Source: Shinisaurus crocodilurus
Lineage: Eukaryota; Chordata; Lepidosauria; Squamata; Shinisauridae
Assembly: GCA_021292165.1 (NCBI GenBank)
Contig: CM037888.1
Span: forward strand, 28,013,140 to 28,077,139
Length of the DNA: 64,000 bases
Direction of reading: 5' to 3'
The notes below the pieces were generated by a model that was not told where the DNA came from, searched no databases, and worked only from the letters and a program-made list of their open reading frames with translations. Positions 32,631 to 43,405 of the stretch are shown here, one piece after another; within the stretch, counting starts at the first letter, position 1, and each line of letters begins with the position of its first letter. The translations under genes and the position numbers were made by a program.

Positions 32631-34837
32631 AATAGATCATAGCTGGAATGCTGAGCCTCCTTTTGCAGGGCCTCCCAGACACATAAAACATAGAGATTTG
32701 TGACAAACAAAAAGCAATCAGCTATTTAAAATGCATTCACTGGTATCTCCCCACCAAAGCAACCCAAGTCCCTACTTAAACGGGAGAGACACAAAGCCAT
32801 AGTCACAAAACTATTTCAGGGACTGAAAACTGGTCTATTACTAGAGGTATGCAAAATAAAACCACTGACGCAATTCCATCGCATGTGCCACATAGTTGTA
32901 TATCATCTTACAAATCTAGTGCCTGGTTTTGTTTGTTTTGGCTCCAAGGATCATATTCTAAAACTTGCCGTCTGTTTGGGATGCGTACTGACAACACTGA
33001 ATAGACACGTTTCACATCAATATTATAGAAAATGGCACCCTGATTCGTTATCTTGCCCTCCTCCCCCCCTTTTTTCCCCCTGAGTGCATAAGAATTTCTT
33101 GTCTTCCTCTTTCTTTCTTTCTTCTCTTCTTCTCTCTCTCTCTCTTTCCTCCATGACATTAGAGAGTCCAAAGTGACATACATTTTTTATAGCTTCATAA
33201 AGTCGTCTCCTGACCGGGTCACCCTTCTCATAACTAGGGAGCAGAACGCTTGAAAAAAGCCATTCATCAACGTGAAAGGAGCCGCTGTCTACTGGTTCCA
33301 ATATGCGCATGGTCTGGCAAGATGCAGCTCAGTTCAAATGCTAAGTTACTTCTTTGCTAATGCTAGATGACCTGCTCCCTTCTATTAGCACTCCGAAGGG
33401 GACAGGAAGGACAGCACTGGCTGCCTAGGTCTGCAGAGAAAGAGCTCTCGGGACGGCAGCCTGCAACCAAAGCCTGTTTGTTCAATGTACTGAACACATC
33501 CCCAAAACTAAATTCATATTTATACTAATTAAAGATTCAATTAGATAATGATGTGGTGGTGGTGGTGGTGGGGAAATACAGAAGGAAAATTTGTTCCTGC
33601 CTAATGGCCTATGTCCCATTTATTACTTCTCTATGTAAGTCCCACAGAAAAGCTTGCACAGCTGCTATTTCTGGTTTATGTTTTCAGCTCTACAAACACA
33701 CACACACACACACAGTGGCATAGTGGTAAATCTGGTAGTGCAGGCACTCATCATGATGGTCCCCATAGCCATGCCTCCAAGCAGAGTCCAAAATTGCAGG
33801 TCGCTGTGTTGGTCCATATCAACCAATCACTTCCAGCAGTTTTCATCTCCACCAGGAGCAGGTCTTTTGGGAAGCTAATGGGTCTCTCAAGTACCCATTT
33901 TCAAGACTAAGCCACCCCAAAATACTTTGCATTACAACAGGGAACAATATATTGTGGCTGGAAAAATTCATTCCCCCACATCTCCTGTGAGGATTGCAGC
34001 TCAGCTCAGAAGGAAGAGGGAAGCCTGGGGTGGGTGGCAAATGACATCAGCATCCCTGTTTAGAAAAAAAAAAAAAAAAGTGCTGGAGCTGCATCCCTGC
34101 AAGCCCTGGCTCAGCTACGCCACTGCACACACAGAGGCATGAACACACATGTTTAATTCATGTATGTTCCTTTGGATGTGCATGGCACACAGCCAGCTGG
34201 GAAAGGAGGAGACCCTTTGCGTTATCAGGATGCCATCAATCAAAGCATGGCCTGATTGGTGGGGTGGAGGAAGCATGGGTTTTGTGTTGCCATGGTCACC
34301 AATTCAGATCCGAACAATATTTTTTTTGCTTTTGGAGGGCTAGTTATGGAGCAGAATTTTTTTTTTTAAAGAAGATCCAATTTTGAAACCGTGTATGTGT
34401 GTTGAATATATTGCATCGGTATTATTATCTACAGTAAACTTAACTGTGCGTTGTATTCAAGTCCCCAATTCCAAACACAGATGGCAGTATAAATGCAGGC
34501 ACATCTGGTTCGTGACATTGGTTTAGATAACAGAGTCATCTTATAGCTGCTGACTTAGGTTGTAATAAAGGTGGAATGGTTGCAGAGCCTTCCCTGGTCT
34601 CAGTTCCATCTCTGGTTTCACTTTCATCCCTGGTCCCTTAAAGATTGTGCCATTGTATGTTCTCTAAGACTTCCCCATTGTTAACTAAGGGAGGAGGACA
34701 CACTGGATTTCTCTCTCCATGATCCACCATTTGAGACCTGCAGCACCCGGTGTTGGACTAATTCACTCTCAGCTTCCTCACTGAATTGAATTTAGGCTCA
34801 CCACCCCTTGACAGTAAGGTTCCCCATGGCTTTAAAT
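32631..34837. other. Long stretch without recognised elements
   Basis: About 2.2 kb. It has a polypyrimidine block at 33100-33150, (GGT)n at 33553-33570, (CA)n at 33696-33714 and a poly-A at 34060-34079. No gene is seen. Confidence 0.35.
33696..33714 (+). repeat. (CA)n microsatellite
   Basis: About nine CA units. Confidence 0.9.
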
Positions 34838-35226
34838 CAGGGCCCAGGAACTTCTGGCCCATGGGCCTATTCCAGCCCATGGGGATTCCCAATCCAGCCC
34901 ATGTGAAAGAGGCTTTCCTTTGTGTGTGACTCATGCCCCAGTGGGGATGAGAGCGGCACATGATGAAGCAGGTACCTGACGTGGCAGACACTTGCAGGAC
35001 CAGTTTCTGCAAGTGCCTTCTGAGTCCCTTTCTCCACGCAGAGAGCTCTGTGCCTCTCTCTGTACAGAGAAAGGAAAAATGGGTGGCGCGGATGACGTCA
35101 TGGCGTGGGCGATGCTTTGGGGCAGGCCCCACTCCTTGACATCGTTCAGCCCTCCAGCTTGGTCCAGGGGAGGGGATGCAATGCATGCAATCTGTCCCCT
35201 GGACCAATCTAGGTTCCCCACCCCTG
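34838..35226. mobile_element. hAT non-autonomous element with perfect 8-bp target duplication
   Basis: Left end cagggcccaggaacttctgg and inverted right end caggggtggggaacctagat are terminal repeats. ctttaaat flanks both sides (34830-34837, 35227-35234). Length is 389 bp. The minus-strand ORFs in it have no transposase motif. Confidence 0.92.
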
Positions 35227-35238
35227 CTTTAAATAGAC

Positions 35239-35936
35239 AGAATCATAGAAAAGTAGAGTTGGAAGGGGCCTACAAGGCCATCGAGTCCAACCCCCTGCTC
35301 AATGCAGGAATCCAGGTCAAAGCATCCCTGACAGATGGCCGTCCAGCTTCACCTTGAATGCCTCCAGAGTGGGAGAGCTCACCACCTCCCTAGGTAACTG
35401 GTTGGTTCCATTGGCGTATTGCTCTGACCGTCAGGAAATTTTTCCTGATGTTCAGGTGGAATCTGGGTTCCTGTAACTTGAGCCCATTATTCAGTGTCCT
35501 GCAAACTGGGACAATCGAGAAGAGATCCTGGCCCTCCTCCGTGTGACATCCCTTCAAGTACTGGAAGAGTGCGATCATATCTCCCCTCAGTCTCCTCTTC
35601 TGAAGGCTAAACATGCCCAGTTCTTTCCGTCTCTCCTCATAGGGCCTTGTTTCCAGTCCCTTGATCATCTTTGTTGCCCTCCTCCGAACCCTCTCCAGTT
35701 TTTCTACATCCTTCTTAAAGTGTGGTGCCCAGAACTGGACTCAGTACTCAAGATGAGGCCTAACCAGTGCCGAGTAAAGGGGAATTATCACTTCCCGCGA
35801 TCTGGAAGCTATACTTCTATTAATGCAACCCAAAATAGCATTTGCCTTCTTTGCAGCCACATCGCACCTCTGGCTCATATTCAGTTTGTGATCTACAACA
35901 ATTCCAAATAGATGCATGTGAGGGACATATTCAGCA
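35239..35936 (-). mobile_element. CR1 type-1 LINE, longest copy here
   Basis: Minus-strand coding gives [44 protein letters not shown], then in another frame [35 protein letters not shown] and [17 protein letters not shown]. This is the CR1 region from the thumb to the C-terminus. Frameshifts break it. The UTR ends with tctatgattct at 35239-35250. Confidence 0.93.
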
Positions 35937-35972
35937 GCTGTGACTCCCCCCACTATTATGCTGTACTAATCT

Positions 35973-36172
35973 CAGTGGAGGCTGGTGGCTTCAGTGTCAG
36001 CAGGGTGGTGTATCCACTCTGGGTTTTAGTCTGAACCTTTAAGGAGCTATCCATGGCGCTGAGCCCTAGCCCCAAAATAGGTTCAGCACCATGGGCAGCT
36101 CCTTTAAATTTCAACCTGAAACCTTGAGTGGATACACCACCCCACTGATATCCAAGCCACCGGCCTCTGCTG
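35973..36172. mobile_element. Palindromic hAT MITE, CAGTGGAGGC family
   Basis: Arms from cagtggaggctggtggcttc to gtggtgtatccactc are mirrored at the right end. actaatct (35965-35972) and actaatgt (36173-36180) form a 7/8 target duplication. Length is 200 bp. Confidence 0.9.
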
Positions 36173-36182
36173 ACTAATGTGG

Positions 36183-36312
36183 AAACGCACATCTTCTTAT
36201 TCACACTTTCAGACAGGACTCTTTCTCAGCCATACCTGGAGGTGCTGGGAACTGTACCCAGGACCTTCTGGATGCAAAGCATGTGCTCTCTCTCGCTGAG
36301 CTACGACAGCCC
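36183..36312 (-). mobile_element. tRNA-Ala-derived SINE, partial
   Basis: The minus strand shows gctgtcgtagctcagcgaga, gcacatgcttTGCatccag and tcctgggtacagttccc, the Ala head with A and B boxes and the TGC anticodon. The tail is missing or very worn. Confidence 0.75.
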
Positions 36313-36520
36313 TTTCCTCGGCTTGTCATGCAGGAGCCAGGTGGATCTAAGGGCGGCTCATTTTCATTTGAAGTTTCGATAGGGACAGAGAAAATATTTT
36401 TACCATCTCTTGCGTACACAGAATGATGGCAGTGAACCAAGAGCTCCCCTTAATTTGTCCTTCTCAGGTAGCAATGGTAGTGCATATGTCCGAATCTAGA
36501 TATATATGACTGTAATTGCC

Positions 36521-36577
<57 letters not shown>

Positions 36578-38736
36578 CTGTGGTATTGATTTGAGTTTGG
36601 GGGGGAGAGAGAAAGCAGGCAACAAGGCACATTTTGCAAAAAAAATCACAGCTTCAAAGTGCCAAGTGAAATGAAATGGGGCCAGGGGGATTTGTGCTAG
36701 TAGAGGAAAAAGGTACATCAAATGCTCCCACTGACAGTTTAAAAATCTTTCCAAAAATGTGATCTCTTGGGGTTTTCTTCTCCTTCTTTCTAAAAAACAT
36801 GCCGTAAACTGTAACGATGCAAACTTACAAAGCAACTCAAAACATCTTTTGTTGAGTTTGAAATGCTGAGAGCCTTTGTCAACTCCCATTCGCTTCAAAA
36901 TATTTCAAATACTAGGTAGTAGGACTTCTCTTTTGACAGCTTCGGAACTTCCCAGAACATTCCATCCTGAGGATGGAATGAATTTTCAACTTGAAAGCCT
37001 CCCGCTTCCCATCAACACTTTCCCAGATTCTCAAAGGGTGATGATTTCCTTTCCCTTGCCAGTTATTGCCGTGAAAGGTTGGGAAAGCTTTATCCTGGAC
37101 AGCTTGAGACGTGTTTTCAGGCAACCCTGATCTCATGATTTCAGAGAACGTTTCATGATTTAACAGTGGATAATCCACCATGATTTCAGCTAACTCTTAA
37201 GGGGGTCGATATGCCCCCCCCACACACACACACACTGAAAGAACATGTGACGAGGGCCACAGGGCCAGACAGGCTTCTTCAAATCTTGCCATGTACAGCG
37301 GCCGTGTGCCCCACCACCTGAACATCTGGCTGGCTTCTGAAGGGGCTCCACACACATATATTGACGTATGTGGGTGGAACCCTAGTTGCACTTGGGTCCT
37401 CCCTCATGTGGAAGAGCTTTACCTGTCTATACCAATATGCACATATGTTCTCGACAGCGCCTAAACCACCCCCTCTGGTTTCATGGTATTGCCTACCCAA
37501 GTAATGACCAAACTGTGGGCCATGAGAGAAGTGCTTGAAGGGCCTCAGCAAATAAATAATGAAAGACTCCCAGTATTTACCGCAAGAGGAGGCAGCCCGT
37601 TGCACCTCTGCAGGATTTGCTGCTCTAACCGTACATCCTTTCCATCAGCCTCCAATGGGGTAGGCAACTCTTCTGTGTCTGTGAGGGCCCAAGAGGGGCT
37701 TCAAACCAGGGCCTGTACCAGCCAGTCTTCAGCACCTTCTAACACCAGGATTCTGGCTCCTTGGGAGGCAAGACAGACTTAGAAAAAAAGGGTACTTAGA
37801 AAAAAGTTAGGTTGCAGTCCTAGCTGGAAGAGAATCAGCTGGCCTTCCAGCTTGGATACCGTCAGTGGACTTTCCAAGTCAATCAGGATACATTGCATCC
37901 TATTATGCAGTGGTGGGCAGATCTTCCAAAATCTTCCAAGATCTATTTTATTTGTTCCTAGAAGCCTGAGATCCATCAGCCGGAGCCTGGCACAAAAGAA
38001 ATACACTTAGAATTAAATAATTTTGGAGTCCAAGAATTTGTTTTGACTACCAGAACTGAATGGAAGCGTTTATAGTCCTTCCACACACAAAAATCCACTC
38101 CTGGTTACCTCAAGCTTTCTTCATTCCAGCAGTATAATTTAAGGTGGGTGGGAAGTGTAATTTTGTTCCTGAAATTGTTCAACAGTTGGGAGTTGCAAAT
38201 CCTTGTTGATCTACTGTAAATCACCCAGAGATCTACTAAGGGTCTGGATCAGATCGTGCTGAATCCCCAAATCAAGTACCAAATTGAGCAGATTCAGGAG
38301 ATGTCCAAATTGAAGTGGGGCTCCTCCAAAGCAGACCAATTTGCAAATGGAAGCCTCCCAAAGATTTGTTAGTGGATTTGGAGGGACACAGGGATACCCC
38401 AAGTTCTCCATTCAAGGAAAATGCCAGGGTGGTGAGAGGAGGGAGGGAGAGGAGTCATTTTGTGACTGACAGGTTGACTACTATCTTCTAATTGCAGTGA
38501 ATTGATTTCCCAGAGTTCTCCAATCACAGTGCTGGGTGCGGGTGGGGGGATTTCAAAGTAATATACTGCAGAACAGTTCCAGAATTCAGTGCTCCTTGCT
38601 AGTTCTATCTCTCTGTGAGGGGGGGGGCATGCTAAAAGTGTTTTAGTGGACTCTGTGTGACCCAGGAGGGTGTAGCACTGGGTGCCCGCTTGCAAAATGC
38701 TGGATGTTGAAATCCTTCTGCTTCTACCACTGTATA
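36313..38736. other. Long stretch without recognised elements
   Basis: About 2.4 kb. It contains the compound (AT)n(AG)n at 36519-36577 and a short (CA)n at 37221-37235. No recognised gene. 36640-37190 is repeat-free and may be conserved. Confidence 0.35.
36519..36577. repeat. Compound (AT)n(AG)n microsatellite
   Basis: About 12 AT units run directly into about 17 AG units. Confidence 0.95.
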
Positions 38737-38972
38737 CAGGCAGTCCCCGAGTTAAGAACGTCCAACTTACAGACAACCCATTCATAAGAACAGACTTCTG
38801 GGTTCCCCAGCACTACGTTGTTTACGTAGGGTACACATAGCGTAGTATACTACACAATTTGCGTAAATGTTGATTTTAATGCATAGAACGCTATGCTGTT
38901 CTGACTTACATACTAATTCGACTTAAAGACTTTCTTAAGAACGGAACTCGTTCGTAACCTGGGGACCGCCTG
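38737..38972. mobile_element. Tc1/mariner (Tigger/pogo)-like MITE
   Basis: Left end caggcagtccccgagttaag and inverted right end caggcggtccccaggttacg form the terminal repeats. Both ends are flanked by TA (38735-38736, 38973-38974), the mariner-type duplication. Length is 236 bp. It holds the cttctgggttcccc-agcactacg module found in 20811-21199. Confidence 0.85.
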
Positions 38973-38974
38973 TA

Positions 38975-40044
38975 CTCCACATCCACAGGATTGTCTCGAG
39001 TTTTATCAACCCACACTTGACTGAATTTTCCAGGGTGGGGTGTTTTTTTTTACCCCCAAGGGGTTTCTCTGCACCGCTTTTGATACCTATCCACTGGATG
39101 AGTTCATGCCACATTACATTTGCATACTGAACACCACAGAAGACAGGATAATCAATGTCACAGGACGTGACCCGCTTCGTCCAGATTGTAATGCACGTTC
39201 TTGGATCACTCGCCCTAATCCAAGTTGAGACTAAATTAATCTAGGCCGAAAAATTTAACAGATGGCTCACAAATCAGGTGAGTGCAAAATTCACAGAGAC
39301 ACCCTCTGGTGTGGGGGGGGGGAACATAGGAGGAATCTGTGTATGGTTTGTAAACTCAACTGCTCCCCTGATGGTATAAAACTGAGCCTCCTATTCTTCA
39401 GCAAAGTAACATTTAGTTTTATGCAAAATTCCCAGAAAAAGTCTCTTACACAAGCTGCTGGGATATCCATTCCATCCTTTGCCCATTTCTTTGCAGATTA
39501 TCACATTTCTGCCATTTCCAGATTCTGTCTTCGAAGGCCAAGGCCATATTTGACTGGGCCCTTAGCAATAATGCACCCCAGCCCCACATTCAAGTGGGGC
39601 CCCACTCCCCTGCACTGCCTTCCAGTGGATCCCCTCAAAGTTTACCAGGGGCAGATGTGTGGACAGGCAGCGGTGAGCAACAGAGAGGTTAGTTGGTGGT
39701 TCTGACAGCAATGTATGTACCTTCAGCTGCTGCCACTAGCATCATCTTCTTCCCCCAATGCCTCTGGACCCTGGTTCTGTCCAGAAACATTGGGGATAAG
39801 GAAATGGATAGTGCTGGTGGTTTCCTGGTCCAGTGCTTCTCTTTTCAGTGCCGGGCAGTCACTGCTATCTTCCTTATTCCCAATGCTTCTGGGCCATGCC
39901 CCGATATGCTCACTGAGTGCAGTACCTAGAACCATAGATGATAAGGAACATAGTGGAAGCTGCGACCATATGGTCTTGCCCTGAGCCATTAACAACAACA
40001 ATGTTTTTTTTCTTTCTTATTCTCCTTTTTAATGTGCTGCTAGT
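38975..40044. other. Unassigned stretch
   Basis: No recognised element. Near 39750-39900 an imperfect pair of segments (cccaatgcctctgg and cccaatgcttctggg) hints at local duplication. The 62-aa frame at 39040-39228 has no known motif. Confidence 0.35.
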
Positions 40045-40545
40045 GCTTTGTTAGCTACACTGGCTCCCAGTCTGTTTCCGAGTCAAATTCAAAGTGTTGG
40101 TGTTGACCTTTAAAGACCTAAATGGCTTGGGACCAGAGTACCTAAAGGAACACTCCTCTTCTATGTACCTGCTCGGTCTCTTAAGTCATCTTCAGAGGCC
40201 TTTCTCTGGATGCCCCCACTCAAGAAAGCTACAAGAGAGAGGGCCTTTTCAGTTGTGGCACCCCACTTATGGAATGAACTCCCCAAAGAGGCTTGCTTGG
40301 TGCTTACATTGTTACCTTGTTGCCACCAGGAAAGACCTTTCTTTTCTCCCAAGCATTTTACAGACAATAGATTTGTATGGCTTCCCCCACCCCCAATTTC
40401 TGTGCTGTTGCATTATATTGTATTTTATTCTTTCAAATATTTCTGTTGTATTTTACATTTTAAACTAGTTTATGGCATTTTAGTTTTTTAACTGTTTGTA
40501 ATCCACACAGAGAACATTAGTTATTGGGCAGATTAGAGAAGCAAT
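40045..40545 (+). mobile_element. L2 LINE ORF2 C-terminus and 3' UTR
   Basis: It encodes LHWLPVCFRVKFKVLVLTFKDLNGLGPEYL, then RERAFSVVAPHLWNELPKEA and ERPFF, the diagnostic L2 C-terminal block, broken by one frameshift. The 3' UTR has ctgtttgtaatccacacag and ttattgggcaga, then (GAAA)n. Confidence 0.92.
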
Positions 40546-40574
40546 GAAAGAAAGAAAGAAAGAAAGAAAGAAAG
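40546..40574 (+). repeat. (GAAA)n microsatellite at an L2 end
   Basis: About seven units, directly at the L2 terminus. Confidence 0.95.
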
Positions 40575-40943
40575 AGGAAGGCCTGCATCTTCCAGCATCC
40601 GCCATGTTTTTTCCCTCACCCTGGCATTTGGTCACCATGCCAGATGCTGATGTTGAGCCTGTGTTACAAGGAATTTATACAGGGGACCAGTTAGTTCAGG
40701 AATTTAGTATTAGGGCCCTGGTTTTCAAAAGGCCCTGGGGCTGCCACCCTCTTGTTTCCTGGTGCTGGGCCTGAACAAAGGTTAGGATGGCCACTCATAA
40801 ATCCCCCCCCCAAAAAAGAGGATATGCATGACCCAAAAAGATGGCACAAATCTACATAAAATTTGCATATGCTAATGCATATGTATAGATGCAAATTTAG
40901 AAATAAGTAATTATTATAATTTAAATAGAAATACAGAAGGCCA
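40575..40943. other. Unassigned stretch
   Basis: No recognised repeat. The end (40850-40930) is AT-rich with atgcatatg words. Confidence 0.35.
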
Positions 40944-41237
40944 GAATCTCTTCTCGATCATCCCAGTTTGCAGGACACGGAATAATGGGCTCAAGTTACA
41001 GGAACCCAGATTCCACCTAAACATCAGGAAAAATTTCCTGGCTGTCAGAGCAATAAGACAATGGAACCAACCAACTACCTAGGGAGGAGGTGGGCTCTCC
41101 CAATCTGGAGGCATTCAAGGTGCGGCTGGACAGCCATCTGTCAGGGATGCTTTGACCTGGATTCCTGCATTGAGCAGGGGGTTGGACTCGATGGCCTTGT
41201 AGGCCCCTTCCAACTCTACTTTTCTATGATTCTATGA
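40944..41237 (+). mobile_element. CR1 type-1 LINE 3' end
   Basis: It runs from the ORF2 C-terminus (tttgcaggacacggaataatgg on) to the UTR ggggttggactcgatggcc and ccttccaactc, ending in ttctatgattctatga. Confidence 0.92.
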
Positions 41238-41240
41238 CAG

Positions 41241-41350
41241 TACCTGGTCACCATAGTGTGGAAGATGGTGACCAGGTGACCTGTGTGCCTTGCTCAGTCT
41301 GCTGTCCAGGTGCTATTGGTGGGCAACCTCAATAGCACCTGGACAGCAGG
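41241..41350. other. Two adjacent perfect inverted repeats
   Basis: Hairpin 1 has 13-bp arms (acctggtcaccat, 41242-41254; inverse 41265-41277) and a 10-nt loop. Hairpin 2 has 20-bp perfect arms (ctgctgtccaggtgctattg, 41299-41318; inverse 41330-41349) and an 11-nt loop. Both start just after a CR1 terminus. Confidence 0.85.
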
Positions 41351-41915
41351 TCCAGGCTCTTCCTTCTGATGGTTCTTTAAAGACCTTCAGATAGGTGACA
41401 CCTTCAAACAAGCAACCCTTCAAACAAAGAGTTGTTCTTTGTAAAAGAGGAGTCATGGCCACCCCATGAAGGAGAAGTGGCTGGTTTTGCAAGCATGTCC
41501 CCTGCTTGATGATGTCTGCACCATCAACCAATGAATCGCATGTGTGAGTGTGACATCACAGTTCAAATGCCACAGATAGAGCTTTCATATCACCTCAAGC
41601 ATTGTTCATGGACATCAGTCCATATCTCCAGCTACCTGCCATCAAGTAATGTAGACCAGGCCACAACCAAAATGGCCACCACCAATCTGCCACCCCTTTT
41701 AGCAGGTGGTGAACTATGGGTGACTGTTTCTGTTCCATGGAAAGCAATTTGACCCCCCAAAACAATTGTGGGGGAAGGGGGAGTGAAATTCCCATGGCAG
41801 TGATGGGCCTTTCTTTTCTTTTTTTTCCAACAGTTTAAAAGCTCCCAGTACTTTTAAGGATGCTCGTGACATGGACAATCTGAGCAGATGGATTTCATAT
41901 AAATTATCTCTCTTT
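41351..41915. other. Unassigned stretch
   Basis: No recognised element or gene. Confidence 0.35.
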
Positions 41916-41927
41916 CTCTTTCTCTTT

Positions 41928-41975
<48 letters not shown>

Positions 41976-41985
41976 TGTGTGTGGA
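41916..41985. repeat. Compound (CTTT)n(CT)n(GT)n microsatellite
   Basis: ctttctcttt units pass into pure CT and then about 11 GT units. Confidence 0.95.
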
Positions 41986-42479
41986 AAGAGAGAGGAGAGA
42001 GTGCGCGCAAGAGAGAACTGCATGAATTGCTTTGTATCTGCTCTGGATCCTTTGATCCTGTTTTAGGGTTTGGCCCCAACCACCCCCACCCAAAAAAACA
42101 CACACCCCAAACAGGGAAAAATGAGCCTAGTCTTAATGTAGTAAACAAAGATTTGAACCAGCCAAAGCCTCTACATGATATGATATAATATACCATGGAA
42201 ATGTAACTCTCAGTGCATCAGTGCCAAAAACTTTGCCTGTTGATTTCTGCCTATCATGGAGTTTTCAAAGGCATGGAGCACATAAAAAGGATACAAGTCT
42301 TTACAACCCTCCAGATTCCTAGTTGTCATTACATTGAAGTAGTCAGTCACCATTAAAAAAACAACAACACCACACAATTATTTCAGGTACAAATTTGTTC
42401 AGGTGCAACTAGCTGGACTACAAGAGGTGCAGTTTGTCATGCTGGAGTGAGAACCTCCACTTGCTGAAATCCCCTCTTC
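41986..42479. other. Unassigned stretch
   Basis: No recognised repeat or gene. Confidence 0.35.
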
Positions 42480-42658
42480 TATGCAGGCCCATCCTGGGCA
42501 AGAGCCATCGCTCAGCAGGTGGAATGTGTGTAAGCATTCCCAGTTCAATCCTTGGTATTTCCAGATAGGACTTAGAACAAGCCCCATCTGAAACCCACTG
42601 GAGACCTAGAGCTAGATGGACCAATGGTCTGACTCAGCATAAGGCAGCTTCCTGTATC
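42480..42658 (+). mobile_element. tRNA-Ala-derived SINE with CR1-2 tail
   Basis: A worn head (gccatcgctcagcaggtgg, agttcaatccttgg B box) is followed by the body. The clear tail is agctagatggaccaatggtc, tgactcagcataaggcagc, ttcctgtatcct. Confidence 0.85.
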
Positions 42659-42661
42659 CTC

Positions 42662-42993
42662 CAACACAAAGGCCAAATTTAATTGGTTGCGCTGGCCCAT
42701 ATGGTTTTATTTGTCTACAACAGTGTTCTCCAACCTTGGGTCCCCAGATGTTTTTGGCTACGCTGGCTGGGGCATGCTGGGAGTTGTAGGCCAAAAACAT
42801 CTGGGGACCCAAGGTTGGAGAACACTGGTCTACACCATGTGGCATCTTCAGCACATCAGATTTGGTATCCTGTTCGCATGGTCCATACAGGACCAAACAG
42901 GATGCCAAATCTGATGTGCCAATGATGCCATTTGGTGTGGACAAATAAACCCATATGGGCCAGCACAACCAATTAAATTTGGCTTTGTGTTGG
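42662..42993. mobile_element. Foldback element carrying a nested palindromic MITE
   Basis: The left arm ccaacacaaaggccaaattt continues, after removal of 42721-42835, to gcatggtcc. The right arm ggaccaaacaggatgcc to ctttgtgttgg is its inverse over about 105 bp with roughly ten differences. No target duplication is clear, so the class is unknown. There is no coding capacity. Confidence 0.8.
42721..42827. mobile_element. Palindromic hAT MITE, CAGTGTTCTCC family, nested
   Basis: Ends cagtgttctccaaccttggg and inverse are intact. About 28 bp of the left arm is deleted near 42758. gtctacaa (42713-42720) and gtctacac (42828-42835) form a 7/8 target duplication inside the foldback arm. Confidence 0.92.
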
Positions 42994-43137
42994 GGTCCCT
43001 GTGGGCAAATGAGGGTGTTTGAGAGTGAGTGTGATTACTTTAAAAGATCAGGGAACATTTCCACAAGGACTGTTGAAAATGGTCAAAATTGGAATGTGGC
43101 TTTTGGCACTGCTGAAAATGTTTGCAAAAATAAGAGC

Positions 43138-43182
43138 AGGAGGAGGAGGAGGAGGAGGAGGAGGAGGAGGAGGAGGAAGAAG
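43138..43182 (+). repeat. (AGG)n microsatellite
   Basis: About 13 AGG units followed by AAG. Confidence 0.95.
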
Positions 43183-43337
43183 AAAATAATGAACCCAGGA
43201 GTAGTTTCATTAGACCTCCTTTAACGTAGATATTCAAATAAACTTTGCTATGATCCTACATTGAGGTTCAGAGTCAAATCTTGGGCCCTGCATTGAGGTT
43301 CAGAGTCAAAACTTTGTTTTCTCAAATCTCATGATGG

Positions 43338-43402
43338 GAGATAGATAGATAGGATGGATGGATGGATGGATGGATGGATAGGATAGGATAGATAGATAGA
43401 TT
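43338..43402 (+). repeat. Compound (GATA)n(GATG)n(GGATA)n microsatellite
   Basis: GATA, GATG and GGATA units alternate in blocks. Confidence 0.95.
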
Positions 43403-43405
43403 TAA

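Noticed and set aside
39040..39228. 62-aa frame with two N-glycosylation-like sites, possible exon
   Set aside because: No splice-site pair or homologous domain is recognised. Length is within chance expectation.
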